Positions 8,662 to 19,029 of a stretch of DNA of 64,000 nt are shown here, piece after piece. The translations under genes were made by a program, and so were the position numbers. The notes beneath the pieces are model-generated. The model was not told the origin of the DNA. It worked only from the letters and a program-made list of their open reading frames with translations, and made no database searches. This stretch comes from Amanita rubescens. Taxonomy: Eukaryota > Basidiomycota > Agaricomycetes > Agaricales > Amanitaceae. The stretch lies in the NCBI GenBank assembly GCA_015039365.1, contig WION01000067.1, positions 62,001-126,000 of the forward strand. Direction: 5' to 3'. Numbering within the stretch: the first letter of the stretch is position 1; every line of letters starts with the position of its first letter.

Positions 8662-11600
8662 ATGCAGTTTAATCAAGGCAGCCATGCGGCCCATGCCCTC
8701 CCATCACTGCTCTCTATACTTAACAGTAGCAAGGTGCGCAAGATTAGTACTACTCGAAGCGTGGATATTCAAGAATTTGCAGCTCAGATCCATACCGCCC
8801 GATTCCATCGTGAACGCATCAACCATCAATCTTATTTGCAATTTATTATCCAGCGAAGACTACGTCAGCGTCGCGGAACAGCTGAGCCAGGACTCGGATG
8901 TCAAGAATCTGGTGGATTTCATGCTTCACCTGCTTCGTGATGGTCGCCTACCAAATCTGGATGAAACTTTGGGCATCAAGCGGCGAGCAAGACGACTAAT
9001 GTTCAAAATCATAACAAGGATTCCTGTCATACCACCCTCCTTGATCGTGACTGGAGTCAACATGCCAGAAAAGCGTGATTATATCGGTAGTGGTGGCTTT
9101 GGTCGCATTTTCAAGGGGGAACTGGAGGGGGCAGTCGTTGCGCTAAAGGTATTGTACAAGTCTGATAGCAACGTTGTTAGTCCTGTATGTTATTATTATA
9201 AAATCATCATTGATCGTGGTTCCAACAGGCTTTTTGTCGAGAGGCACTTATGTGGCGATCTCTCACCCACAGACTCGTGCTACCATTTTTAGGCATTTAT
9301 GAACTCGAAGATGGAACCGCACCACAATTCTTCCTCGTCTCGCCCTATATGACGAATGGCAATCTAGTCCAGTGGCGCAAGAAAGCAAATCCATCTGTAG
9401 TCGAGGTAGAAGAACGTGTAAGTTTTCTTCCCTCAGCTCTTTGTCGACACTCACCTTCCACGGAAGATTCTGGAAGTTGCCCAAGGTATGGAATATATTC
9501 ATTCAGAAGGCGCAGTTCATGGCGACCTCCGTGGGGTATAAATTCAGCGTGAAATACTCTATGTTGAAAAGCTGACTCTTCTCTCCAGGAGAATATTCTG
9601 TTAGATGCCAACCTTCATGTTCAAATTGCAGACTTTGGACTAACCCGACTATCCGAAGCTACGAATACCCAATCCGGAGCTTTGCACCTCAATTTTGCCG
9701 CCCCAGAGCTATTTGGTTTCTCCGAGGATGAGAAGGACTCCTCCGATGATGTTCCAGCCAGAACGCAGATGTCGGATGTCTATGCATTCGGCTGTCTTTA
9801 TTATGAAGTAGGTCGTAATAAGCATGTGGATGCTCTTGCTAAACTGCCTAGATTCATTACGATAGTATACCTTTTGCCGGTAAACAAGACACACAAATCT
9901 GGACCCTCATCTTTCGAGGCACACTTCCACCTCGGTTAGATGAGCCGCCTGTTGAGTGATTGGGCGTGGAGCGTGATTCAGTCCTGCTGGACTGAGGGCG
10001 GCGTCAAAACGACCGAGAATGAAAGATATCACGGAAAGCATATTGTCTATGACTCAATCCATGTCTCTACCGATCGACGCTCAAGATCCATTTAAAGAGT
10101 GGTTCGAGCTGCAGTCGATTCCAGCCCAAACGCTTACGATTCTGAGGCAAGAACTCGGGATAGATGATCGAGATCTAAGTCAGATGACACCTGCAGAAAC
10201 GGTGCGCAGATCATAACATTGTGCGATGCGATATTGATGGATTTTTTAGCACCGGCTCTGGGCGTACTACCAACATAGAAAGTCTGATAGCGCAGGAAAA
10301 GTGGATGGATTTCTGCCGATGCAAGCTAATCAAGAGCTATTAGAGATACAGATGATTCCTGCACCAACACTTGCAGTTCTGAGGCAAGAAATTGGGTTAA
10401 GTGATCGAAATCTAAGTCAGACGACATCCGCAGAAAGAGTACGCAGGTCATAACGTTATGCGATGCGATATTGATGTTTTTTTCTTAGCGACGGCTGCTC
10501 GCAGCATATCGCCAACAGACGCACATGAATCGATCAATACCACCGCCTACGAATGTACAGCAACCTGGGACTACTCCTAACACGTCGTTTCCTCAATTGG
10601 GTCGTAGAGCCAACACCCCCGGTGGGCAGTCGAGCATGCTGCAACCGAACCCAGGGTTATTAGCTGCGATGCAAGCTAATCAAGAAGTATTAGAGCTACG
10701 GATGATTCCTCCACCAATCCTTGCAGTTCTGAAGCAAGAATTTGGGTTAGGTGATCGTGATCCAAATCAGATGACCCCTGCAGAAAGAGTACGCAGATCA
10801 TAACGTTATGCGATGCGATATTGATGGTTATTTTCTAGCAACGGCTGCTTGGGGCATATCGCCAACGGAGAAAGCCTGATAACACAGGACCAGCAGCTGG
10901 ATTGCAGCAGCCAAATCCTGCGCAACTTCGAGCGCTACCCCAACAGCAGCCACAGCAGCGAAGGCTGAAGCGCAGCAATGCAACTCCTGAAGAGGTAAGG
11001 AATATTTAACTCGGATATCTTGGAGCTAAAGATGTGGACAGACACATGAGGTTGGTCGGACAAATTCGTCCCCACCGCAGAAGCGTCAGAGACCATCGCC
11101 GGAGCAGCTACCTTTCCAAGGAATAAGTTACCCTCCTCAACAGCCTCCGCAGCCTCAAGGTCCACCTGATGGTCCACAACCAGGACAGCCTGGCATTCCT
11201 ATGCCAGGCAAAAATACATTGATGACGATGCGAGCGCCACCCCAGATGACTGGGCCGATCAGTGGTGGAATTCCTCAGGCAGGTCAGCCACCCATGGGTA
11301 ATCCAATGAACATGATGTTCAAGGCGCTCGGGTACGGTAGTGGAGACCCTAATCCGGAGCGTGGTCAACTTCCATTATACCCGCAAGGACATGGAAATCA
11401 ACCTGGTCTGATGAACCAGCAGCAACAGATGGTAGGGCGATCATGTCGTTTTTAGTCAATGATTGAATAGTATTGGCAGTATCGAATGCAGAATCTTCAA
11501 TCGAAGGGAACAACGCCTCCCCCGGCCATGAATCCGACTATTCAAGGCCCACCCAACAGCGCGAACCCAAGCTCACGCGATCCTACCATACATCATGGGG

Positions 11601-11833
11601 CATCTAGTGCGCCAGGCGGGCCCCAGTTTAATCGTCTGCCGCCGCCGAACAAGTCACTGGGCATGATCATTGATGCCTCCGCCGTCCCTGCCCCAAATAG
11701 TGGAAACAAGCGCCGAAGTAGAAACAAGCGCCAGGGTGGTATGGGCACTCCGCTGAACCTGGGTCCAATTGTGAACCAGCAATCGGTATTAGCCGATCCT
11801 TTGTTCCCGCTGATGAGATGCGCATCGCGCTAA
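8662..11833 (+). pseudogene. TKL protein kinase, copy B, frameshifted, with repeated tail modules
   Basis: Exons 8662-8733, 8783-9175, 9229-9417, 9467-9535, 9589-9807 and from 9852 follow copies A and C. Glycine loop, ATP lysine, HGDLRGEN and ADFG are all present. In the last kinase exon two single-base insertions relative to A and C break the frame: near 9948 (CCGCCTGTTGAGTGA, giving an immediate stop) and near 9991 (TGGACTGAGGG where A has TGGATGAGGG). The frame then reopens at about 10019 (MKDITESILSMTQ). Downstream, a module ending in AERVRRS is present three times, followed by Gln/Pro/Gly-rich low-complexity exons (for example YPPQQPPQPQGPP) resembling those of copy C. The coding signal fades at 11833. 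A truncated kinase lacking the end of the C-lobe is the most that could be made without frame correction. Confidence 0.75.
10101..10838 (+). repeat. Exon-intron module present three times in kinase copy B
   Basis: Three units each encode a short block of the type IPAQTLTILRQELGIDDRD up to AERVRRS. Each is followed by a nearly identical intron of 48-50 nt (10202-10249, 10439-10488, 10789-10838) starting GTGCGCAG or GTACGCAG and sharing TGCGATGCGATATTGATG. Copies A and C have the block once. The second and third units also share the upstream coding stretch MQANQE. Confidence 0.8.
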
Positions 11834-12239
11834 GTGGAGAAACAACCTATTTTTAGCCTTCCAAGCACTGACCGAAGATAGCGACTCGTTACCGATGCTA
11901 CCATCCTCAGCTTCGTCCTTCGGCCGACATTGCATGTCTCTCGTTTTGGTAAGGCTCGCTCTCAGGCTGCAGGCAATGTCGTAAGATGCAGGAGAAGGTT
12001 TGGACAGCCTCGTACTGTGTTTCATACTACTCTTCATTTTCATCACCCACTTTAGGATTATGTAGCATTCTACAAGTCTACTACTATATAAATGGTTCCC
12101 ATGTACCTAGTACTAAACAACTTAAACAAGTTTGAAGTGAATTATACCCCCCCCCCCGAGCCTCTCCTATTTGTGAGTGAGAGACTGAGAGATCCCTCCA
12201 ACTGGCACTAGCGTGTGTCACACATTCACTTACCACATT
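11834..12239. other. Noncoding, with an 11-base poly-C run
   Basis: No gene is supported. A run of C occupies 12147-12157. The start of this stretch may still hold decayed tail coding sequence of kinase B in another frame. Confidence 0.4.
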
Positions 12240-12760
12240 CATTGACTACTCGACATCTTGACTTTGCACCTCTTGACATCTCGACTCTCAGTATTTCGAC
12301 TTTAGGTCTCAACTTCGACTACATTACCCACCTAGCCAGAATAGGACGGAGACATCAGACTCGACATCTCGGCATCATTGGTTTTAGATGGTTCCGAAGG
12401 ACTCGGTATTTTCCTCGCTCGGATTTACCCCAGACCACGGCGACTCCCGAGACATCCAAGCAGGGCCCGGCAATTCACGAGACATAAACTGGCGGCGTTT
12501 CCCGTTGACTAGAGAACAGTGCGAGAACCCTACGGCATTTCACGAGACTTAAAACTGTCGGCTTCACCCGTCGACGCTATGGTGATTAGCGAGACATCCT
12601 CGCAGAGCACCTGTCGGCTTCACCGGTCGACCCCACGGTGACTAGCGAGACAACAAAGCCGTTCAACGGCTACACGCGAGACATACCAGCAAGGTTTGTT
12701 ACGATACATCTACCTGCGACGATATTACCTTGCGCCTGTGACTAACGAGACACTACTCAT
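12240..12760 (+). repeat. Degenerate repeats with CGAGACA cores
   Basis: Two kinds of imperfect repetition are visible. Between 12240 and 12380 there are recurring CTCGACATCT-like words. Between 12440 and 12760 the word CGAGACA or CGAGACT recurs at least seven times (near 12448, 12477, 12543, 12590, 12646, 12676, 12747). A 57-bp unit starting CTGTCGGCTTCACC is present twice in tandem (about 12554 and 12611). No coding role is evident. Confidence 0.55.
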
Positions 12761-12832
12761 CCCATGTTCTCAACGCGCTGTGTTCCTTTCGACCCTATAG
12801 CCGCCAAATGTAGCGCTCTTTACAATTTATAT

Positions 12833-13369
12833 CTAGAAACCCCTGAGAACGTGAGTCGTCTTGTAGTATCTGCATCGTTGCGCTGATTTGTAGGTGCTCA
12901 GGCTTTTTGTATTGGGGTTTATGTCTACAATGGATGGAAGTCGGCCACAGCCGTGCCCATCCCGGTCCGTGAGGGTAGCAATACCAGTGTAGAGCAGTCC
13001 TGCTGTAATTTGTTCGTTGGGCGATACGATGGACTTGACACGTTCTGTAAAAAATAAAATAAAAAAACATTAGTTGGGTCGAAACGGGGTATGCATATAT
13101 GACGCACTTTCGACTGCCTGTTCGACTCCAATCCACTTGTTGACTATTCCTTGGCCTACTTGTCTAATGGTTTCGGTAATTTTTCTCCTTGCTTGGCCAA
13201 TCTGGTGTTCTAGAGGTGACGGTGTGTCAAGAAGGATAGTCTCGGACTCGGGTTGAGGGTATATCGATAACTGGGAGACGAAAAGATTGCTTTGAGCAAG
13301 GAAAACCGGAGAGAAGAGCAAATCCACGTACTTTTCTGCAACCGCCAACGTGGACGCAGAAGCGAGCAC
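12833..13369 (-). pseudogene. MIC27/apolipoprotein-O-like MICOS subunit, incomplete
   Basis: On the minus strand, exons read VLASASTLAVAEK, then (after an intron near 13273-13330) LSIYPQPESE to PSPLEHQIGQARRKITETIR and QVGQGIVNKWIGVEQAVES, then (after an intron near 13040-13100) ERVKSIVSPNEQITAGLLYT and GIATLTD. This matches the fungal MIC26/MIC27 family, inner-membrane proteins of the mitochondrial MICOS complex that shape cristae. After GIATLTD the family resemblance stops. The second half of the domain, with its second hydrophobic segment, is replaced by about 35 unrelated residues ending at 12833. No convincing start codon was placed. It is likely a truncated copy. Confidence 0.55.
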
Positions 13370-13750
13370 CCTTCCTGTGCGCGGCTATAATGCTTGGTTT
13401 TCAGCTACTTCTATTCATCATTGAGGCGGTTCACAAACCTTTGGGAACACCCTAAACATGGGGTTGGTATTCGCGTGTATTCACGTCCGCGACTCGGCGG
13501 GTGCAAATATGGCTGCCTCTGCAGCTTTATATGAGGCACTATAGTGCCTGGCCTCGGACCATGCCACGCAAAGCGGTGGCCCACAACTGACATGTTTTGG
13601 TGCTAGTATCGACATCCCGACGTCTCGGTCCCTGTACCTTCTGCCTCGAACGATCTCCCACGGCATTCCCCATTTAGACTGTAGGCGCATCACTGCTTAC
13701 ACCTTTCAAATTCTCTAGATGACTTTAACACAAACATGTTCCCGGCAGAG
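13370..13750. other. No recognised feature
   Basis: Several short frames exist on the minus strand but none has recognisable content or splice structure. Confidence 0.4.
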
Positions 13751-13819
13751 ACAGATATCAATTTTGAGAGAGACTTTGGACAGTGGTTCAACAGTGACGA
13801 CGTTCAGCTGGACATCTAG
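13751..13819 (+). pseudogene. Stranded kinase C-terminal motif (copy 3)
   Basis: This copy reads TDINFERDFGQWFNSDDVQL and D-I-stop. It is the most complete version of the family's end signature in the window. It lies 1.9 kb beyond the last recognisable exon of copy B, with the degenerate repeats and the MIC27-like fragment between, which suggests that those were inserted into or next to the tail of copy B. Confidence 0.55.
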
Positions 13820-14445
13820 CGCACATTTTTATCTGTCACAATTGTTCTTCTTGGTCTGCTTCCACGTGGGTCTGTCGCCATTTGTTCTCTAAAAAAGACT
13901 TTATTTTTGAAGTCTCGCCATTTTCTGCATGGATTGGTCTCCTGGTTGCATTCTTTATAATTTCTTATCGTCGAAGAATTCATCAATGGGTCGATCCCAA
14001 CTTCCCACCCACGCCTCGCCTACCCTGCCGACATCCCCGAGAACCCACGCATCATATTTCCTCCCGTTCATTATTACCTCGATCGAACGTTGGTGGTCCT
14101 GCGACACAATCGTTATTCCCTGCATACACATGCCAACTAGTTATCTATGGTTTTATCGCGGGCTCGTATTATCCCGGTCCGGACACTCATACTCATCATC
14201 ATCGCTCATTCCCCAATCCCCATCGACGAACGATGATTTATCTTTCAGTGTTGGTGGTTCGAAGTTTTCTTGCTGTGTTGTTCCGCTGCTTGTTACAGTT
14301 CGTCCGTGTTTTATTATAGCCATTTTTATATCAATAGGCCGTAACTAGAAAATTATATAAATTCAGAGTCGGCGAGAAACAACGACTGCATAAAACAACA
14401 CATGGAGTGCAGCTACTGAAACACGTCACTGGGAGGGGTAACAGA
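13820..14445. other. No recognised gene
   Basis: Overlapping frames of about 140 codons on the plus strand (for example 13882-14319) have unremarkable composition, no family signature and no consistent splicing. Nothing is claimed here. Confidence 0.4.
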
Positions 14446-15432
14446 CTAATGAATAGGCAGAATGATAAGGTACTCATGACCATCAAGGAGTTCACCAAGA
14501 ACCCACTTTCCACGAGCTTTATAGGCAGCCAAGGCTTCAAACGGCTCATCGTGGTTAATGTAGAAATTCGTGAAAACAGAAGAGACAGCCCCAGTTGTGC
14601 ATTCATCCTGGAATAGGGAACCACGAAGCTCCATGGTTTTGATGTATTCGACCGGCGAACGCTCCAAGATAAGCTGTGCGTTCTGCTTGCAGAATGTCAA
14701 GTCAATGTTTTGAATGTTGAATGCTGAGTAATGAATATCAGTAAGTATCACATTCAATGGGAGAAAGACTCCATACATGTGTATTTAGAGAGCGCATGGC
14801 AAGCAGAGGGATGAGAGGACACCAAGCCGATGGCCGTGATATCACGGAATATGGGGCGTTTCTTCAGCATTTGAAGAAGGGAAGTTGCGATGTACCTCCT
14901 GCGTGCACCCATGCTGACAACAAGTTGTGTTACCCAGCCGATCTGCCCTACATAGGCACGTTAGCGACAGGAGCTAGCGATAGACGAGGGGGGAGACGCT
15001 TACCGCTAGAATAATCCCAGGCAGTAGCAAAGGCATGACCAACCAGTTCCAGCTGGCTCACGTCTTGAGTGTTGAAGTTACGTTCATAACAGACGACAAG
15101 AACAGTACTGCCAGGGACTGCAACACACTGCTTGCGAAGCTTATCGCCAGTCATCTTGACCCGGGCGCCAGAATTTTTGTTAGCCTTGTTGGAATGACGT
15201 AGGAAGGAGGTGACAAACCTGGCTTGGGACCTCTCGTGGAAGAAGGATTCTGGCCCCAAATGCCGTAGTTCTCGCTAAAAAGTTTGGCACAACGCTCCAG
15301 GAGGGCATCGTCGATGTCATTCCCGTCAAGGGCGTTGAAAATGAGGGAAGTGGAAGTGGGCGAAGATGGAAGAACAAGTTGGTGTGGAGGATGGGTAATC
15401 GGTTGGGTTACAGTCGTTGAGTCGCTGGACAT
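14446..15432 (-). CDS. GNAT-family N-acetyltransferase-like protein
   Basis: The ATG is at 15432 on the minus strand. Exon 1 gives MSSDSTTVTQPITHPPHQ and LFSENYGIWG. After an intron near 15185-15225 (exact junction not resolved; the obvious GT-AG pair does not keep frame) it continues VKMTGDKLRKQCVAVPG, VLVVCYERNF and LVGHAFATAWDY. After a clean intron starting at 15003 comes IGWVTQLVVSMGARRRYIAT and SLLQMLKKRP, then IGLVSSHPSACHALSKY. The V-x-x-x-R-R-R-x-I-A-T block corresponds to the acetyl-CoA pyrophosphate-binding motif of GNAT enzymes. A last exon runs FNIQNIDLTFCKQNAQLILE to LLDGHEYLIILPIH. Substrate unknown. It would act as a soluble cytosolic or nuclear enzyme. Confidence 0.65.
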
Positions 15433-15951
15433 TGTGGTGTGAGTGGTGGGAACGTGAAGGACACATGCTTGGGGGGAGTTGAGATTTTAAACTTAGACTC
15501 AGAATGCGTTGACACATCTCCAAAGAAATGAAGGAGATGACCCTTCAGATTCAGATGTCATTAGGTAATATAGAAATTAGAATACACAGGAATTCGCACT
15601 GAGGCCTTGAGGCGTCTCCGCAAAGTGAGATTGAGAATGAACCTGTTGTGCGGCCAATCTGGACTCGTTGCAATTGGATGCCACGGTAACTTCGGTAAGT
15701 GCCTCGTGGAGGTTCAAACGTTCAAGTCATCATCATTACTAAAATAAAATACCTTGGTTGGCCATCACTATCGCAGCTAACTTCACACGATTGAGTGCTC
15801 GGATGCCGCTCAGTTGAAGACTGAAGTCTTCTCAACTACCACCGCGTTAATCTAAACCCCAAGAACCATCGCACAGTTGCTCGTCAAGCCAAATTGGAGC
15901 GAGCCGAACGGTCCCCCCACGGGGTATTTCAAGTTAAACAGCGGCATAGTG
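15433..15951. other. Divergent intergenic region between GNAT gene and kinase C
   Basis: No gene is seen. The right half resembles the upstream regions of kinase copies A and B (CTTCTCAACTACCACC and the GAGCCGAACGG stretch), so it probably contains promoters for both divergent genes. Confidence 0.45.
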
Positions 15952-18734
15952 ATGCAGCTTAATCAGGGCAGCCATGTCCTCCCATCACTGCTCTCTATAC
16001 TTCACGATAACAAGGTGTGCAAGATTACTCGAAGCGTGGAATGCAATTTGCTCAAGAACTCGTACTAGCCCGGATCCATCCCGCCCGGCGATTCTGTCGT
16101 GAATGCATCAACTATCAGTCTTATTTGCAAGCTATTATATAAGGAAGACTACGTCGACGTTGCGGAACAGTTGAACCAGGCCGAAGACGTCAAGAACCTG
16201 TTAGATTTCATACTTCACCTGCTTCGCGGTCTCCCAGGCGACGACATGGGCTTAAAGCGGCGAGCAAGAAGGTTGATGTTCAAAATCATATCAAGGATGC
16301 CTGTCATACCATCGTCCTTAATCTTGACTGGTGTTAGCATGCCGGAAAAGCGCGATTATATCGGTAGTGGTGGCTTCGGGCGCGTTTTCAAGGGCGAATT
16401 ACAGGGGGCGATTGTTGCGCTAAAAGTGTTGTACAAGTCTGGTAACGACGTTGTCAGTCCTTCGTGTTATTGTTATAATGACGTTATGTTGATTTCGTCC
16501 CAACAGGCTTTCTGTCGAGAGGCATTGATGTGGCGGTCTCTGACGCACAAATTTGTACTACCATTTTTAGGCATCTATGAACTCGAAGATGGAACTACAC
16601 CACAATTTTTCCTTGTCTCTCCCTATATGACAAATGGAAATCTAGCCCAGTGGCGCAAGAAAGTAAATCCATCTGTAGCTGAGGTAAAAGAGCGTGTAAG
16701 TTTTTTTCCCTCAACTCTTCGTCGATGCTCACCTTCAATGGAAGATACTAGAAGTTGCCCAAGGCATGGAATACATTCATTCTGAAGGCGCGGTTCATGG
16801 CGATCTCCGCGGGGTATTATTCATGAAATCCATCATGTTGAAATGCTGATTCTTCTCTTCAGGAGAATATTCTGCTAGATGCCGACCTTCATGTTCAAAT
16901 TGCTGACTTTGGGCTAACCCGACATTCGGAAGCTACAAATACCCGATCCGGAGGGCTACACGTAAACTTTGCAGCCCCAGAGCTATTCGGTTTCTGCGAG
17001 GATGAGGATGACTCTTCTGATGATGTCCCCGCCAGAACGCAAATGTCGGACGTCTATGCATTCGGTTGTCTTTATTATGAGGTGGGTTATATTGAACGTA
17101 CGGATGCTCTTGCTGAGTTGCCTAGATCCATTATGATAGTATACCTTTTGCCGGTAAACAAGACCTACAAATCTTGACCCTCATCTCTCGAGGCATACTT
17201 CCACCTCGGCTAGATGAACCACCTTTGAGTGATAGGGCGTGGAACGTGATTCGGTGCTGCTGGGTGAGGGAAGCGTCGGAACGACCGAGAATGAAAGAGA
17301 TCACGGAAAACATGATGTCTGTGACTCTGCCCATGTCTCTACCGATCAAAGCCCGAGATTCATTTCAAGAGTTGTTTGAGCTGCGAACGATTCCAGCCCA
17401 AACGCTTACGGTTCTGAGGCAAGAACTTGGGCTAGACGATCGAGATCCAAGTCGGATGACATCTGCACAAAGAGTGCGCAGATCGTAATATCATGCGATG
17501 CGATATTGATGGATTTTTTTAGCACCAGTACCGCCAACAGAGAAGGTCTGATAGCGCAGGACCAACGGCCAGATTGCAGCCGCGAAATTCATCGCAACTT
17601 CGAGGGCTACCTCAACAACTGAAGCGCAGCCACAGCGAAACTCAAGAAGTGGTAAGCAATATTTAGTCTCGTGATATCTTTGAGCTGAAGTTATGGGAAG
17701 GTACGTGGGGTTGGTCGAATCGGTTCGTCCCTAGTGCAGAAGCATCCCACGGGAAGACGGTACACTGCAGATCAGATAGATCGATCTATATCTGCGCCTG
17801 CCTCAGAAACGTACGCACGGGAAAGAATAGGGCAAAATCCCTATTTCGCCCGTGGTCCGGGACCTGGCCCTCCGTTATGGCTTAATTTGAAGGTCAATGT
17901 TGAATTCGCTCAGGCCATGCGGTCCTTGCGCCTTGTGGACCATATAGCAGCTGCTTCGGCTACCAACGAGTTTGCGGATGCATATGACTATCCCAGTCAG
18001 AGACCATTGACGGAGCAACCACCAACCGAAAGAATAGGTTATCCTCCTCAACAGCCTCCGCAGCCCCAAGGCCCTCCTGGCGCTCCACGACCGGAGCAGC
18101 TTGGCATACGTATGCCAGACCAAGATCTGCTGATGATGATGCGAGCGCCATCCCAGATGAGCGGACCGATCACTCAGGGAAGCCAGCCATCTATGGTCAA
18201 CCTGACAGGCATGAGCCTCGGCCAACCCCCATTGGGTAACAGATATCAACTAGGTGCATATCCGTCACATCCACAAGGACATGCAAATCGAATTGTCGGC
18301 TGCCTGCAACAGGTAAGGCACCCATATATTGGTTTTATTCAGTGATTGAATGAAATCAGGATCAAAGGAAGAACAGTTTATCGAAAGGAGCAACGCCTCA
18401 AGATTTGAATCGAAAGGTTCACGACTCGACCAACAGCGTAACCCAAAGCTTAACCGATAGTCCGGTGAAAGATCGGACTCCGACCGGCAATGCAACCCCA
18501 AGCTCGACGAGCTCTAGTCCAAATTCTGGGGCTATTGCAGGGCCTACCCCGCAGGAGAAGACTGGTATCAGTTTTGAGAGAGACTTTGGACAATGGTTCA
18601 ATAGTGGCAAGAGATCGATCTCCGAGTCTCCGACAAGCAGCGCGACCCTAAGCTCTACTGGGCCCAGTCCGAATCTTGACGCAACTATTGCACCTATAAT
18701 CCCGCCGGAGGAGACTGATATCGATTTTGGATAG
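15952..18734 (+). CDS. Tyrosine-kinase-like (TKL) protein kinase, copy C (complete)
   Basis: Nine exons (15952-16014, 16069-16452, 16507-16695, 16745-16813, 16863-17081, 17126-17473, 17523-17651, 17740-18312, 18360-18734) are each a multiple of three and encode about 782 residues. The kinase domain has GSGGFGRVF, VALKVLYK, HGDLRGEN, ADFGLTR, AAPELFGF and WVREASERPRMKEI. The tail is low complexity: RHQYRQQRRSDS, a Gln/Pro stretch (YPPQQPPQPQGPPG), then Ser/Thr-rich sequence with one copy of ISFERDFGQWFNS. A second copy of that signature at the very end is truncated by a deletion of about 13 bases, giving TDIDFG-stop. This kinase type is greatly expanded in Agaricomycetes. The low-complexity tail suggests protein-protein interaction. 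The gene lies directly upstream of ArgRS in the same orientation. Confidence 0.85.
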
Positions 18735-19029
18735 TGGTTCGACAGTGACTAAGTTCATATGTATTATTATTGTTGAGATATGTATTGGCATCGTGTGTTG
18801 TACTAGTCTTGGAGCAAAAACGAGATTGCAATATGCCAGCTGGTGAGCCTAAAATTAGAAACGTGACTCGGTTTCTACTTTTTATATTTATTTTCCGTTA
18901 GAAAAACTGGCATTCTATTATCTCTTTCGCCGTTCCTTGTGGCATACGACTTCCCGTCCTTCGTTCTTGCATTCCTACAGGACTTTCCACTTCTCAACAC
19001 CGACATCAATAACCCTACTCAACCGAAAA
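18735..19029 (+). promoter_or_regulatory. Intergenic and 5' region of arginyl-tRNA synthetase
   Basis: The last 150 bases before the ATG (from about 18850, including TTTATATTTATTTTCCGTTA) are also found before the ArgRS fragments at 1893 and 7386. The promoter was therefore part of the duplicated unit. No TATA box could be assigned with confidence. Confidence 0.45.

Larger units (their letters stand above)
6321..10215 (+). repeat. Segmental duplication, right copy
   Basis: This is the second copy of the block at about 780-4878. It has the same order of parts: Yap1-like C-terminus, kinase tail, ArgRS fragment, unidentified fragment, noncoding DNA, kinase. The interval between the redox-domain exon and the kinase ATG is about 1.94 kb here and 2.06 kb in the left copy, so several indels separate them. 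Confidence 0.8.

Noticed and set aside
12147..12157. Run of 11 C as a possible assembly gap or G-quadruplex
   Set aside because: A single run is not enough for a quadruplex, and nothing around it indicates a join.
13882..14348. Two overlapping plus-strand frames of about 140 codons
   Set aside because: No family signature and no consistent coding character; one frame excludes the other.
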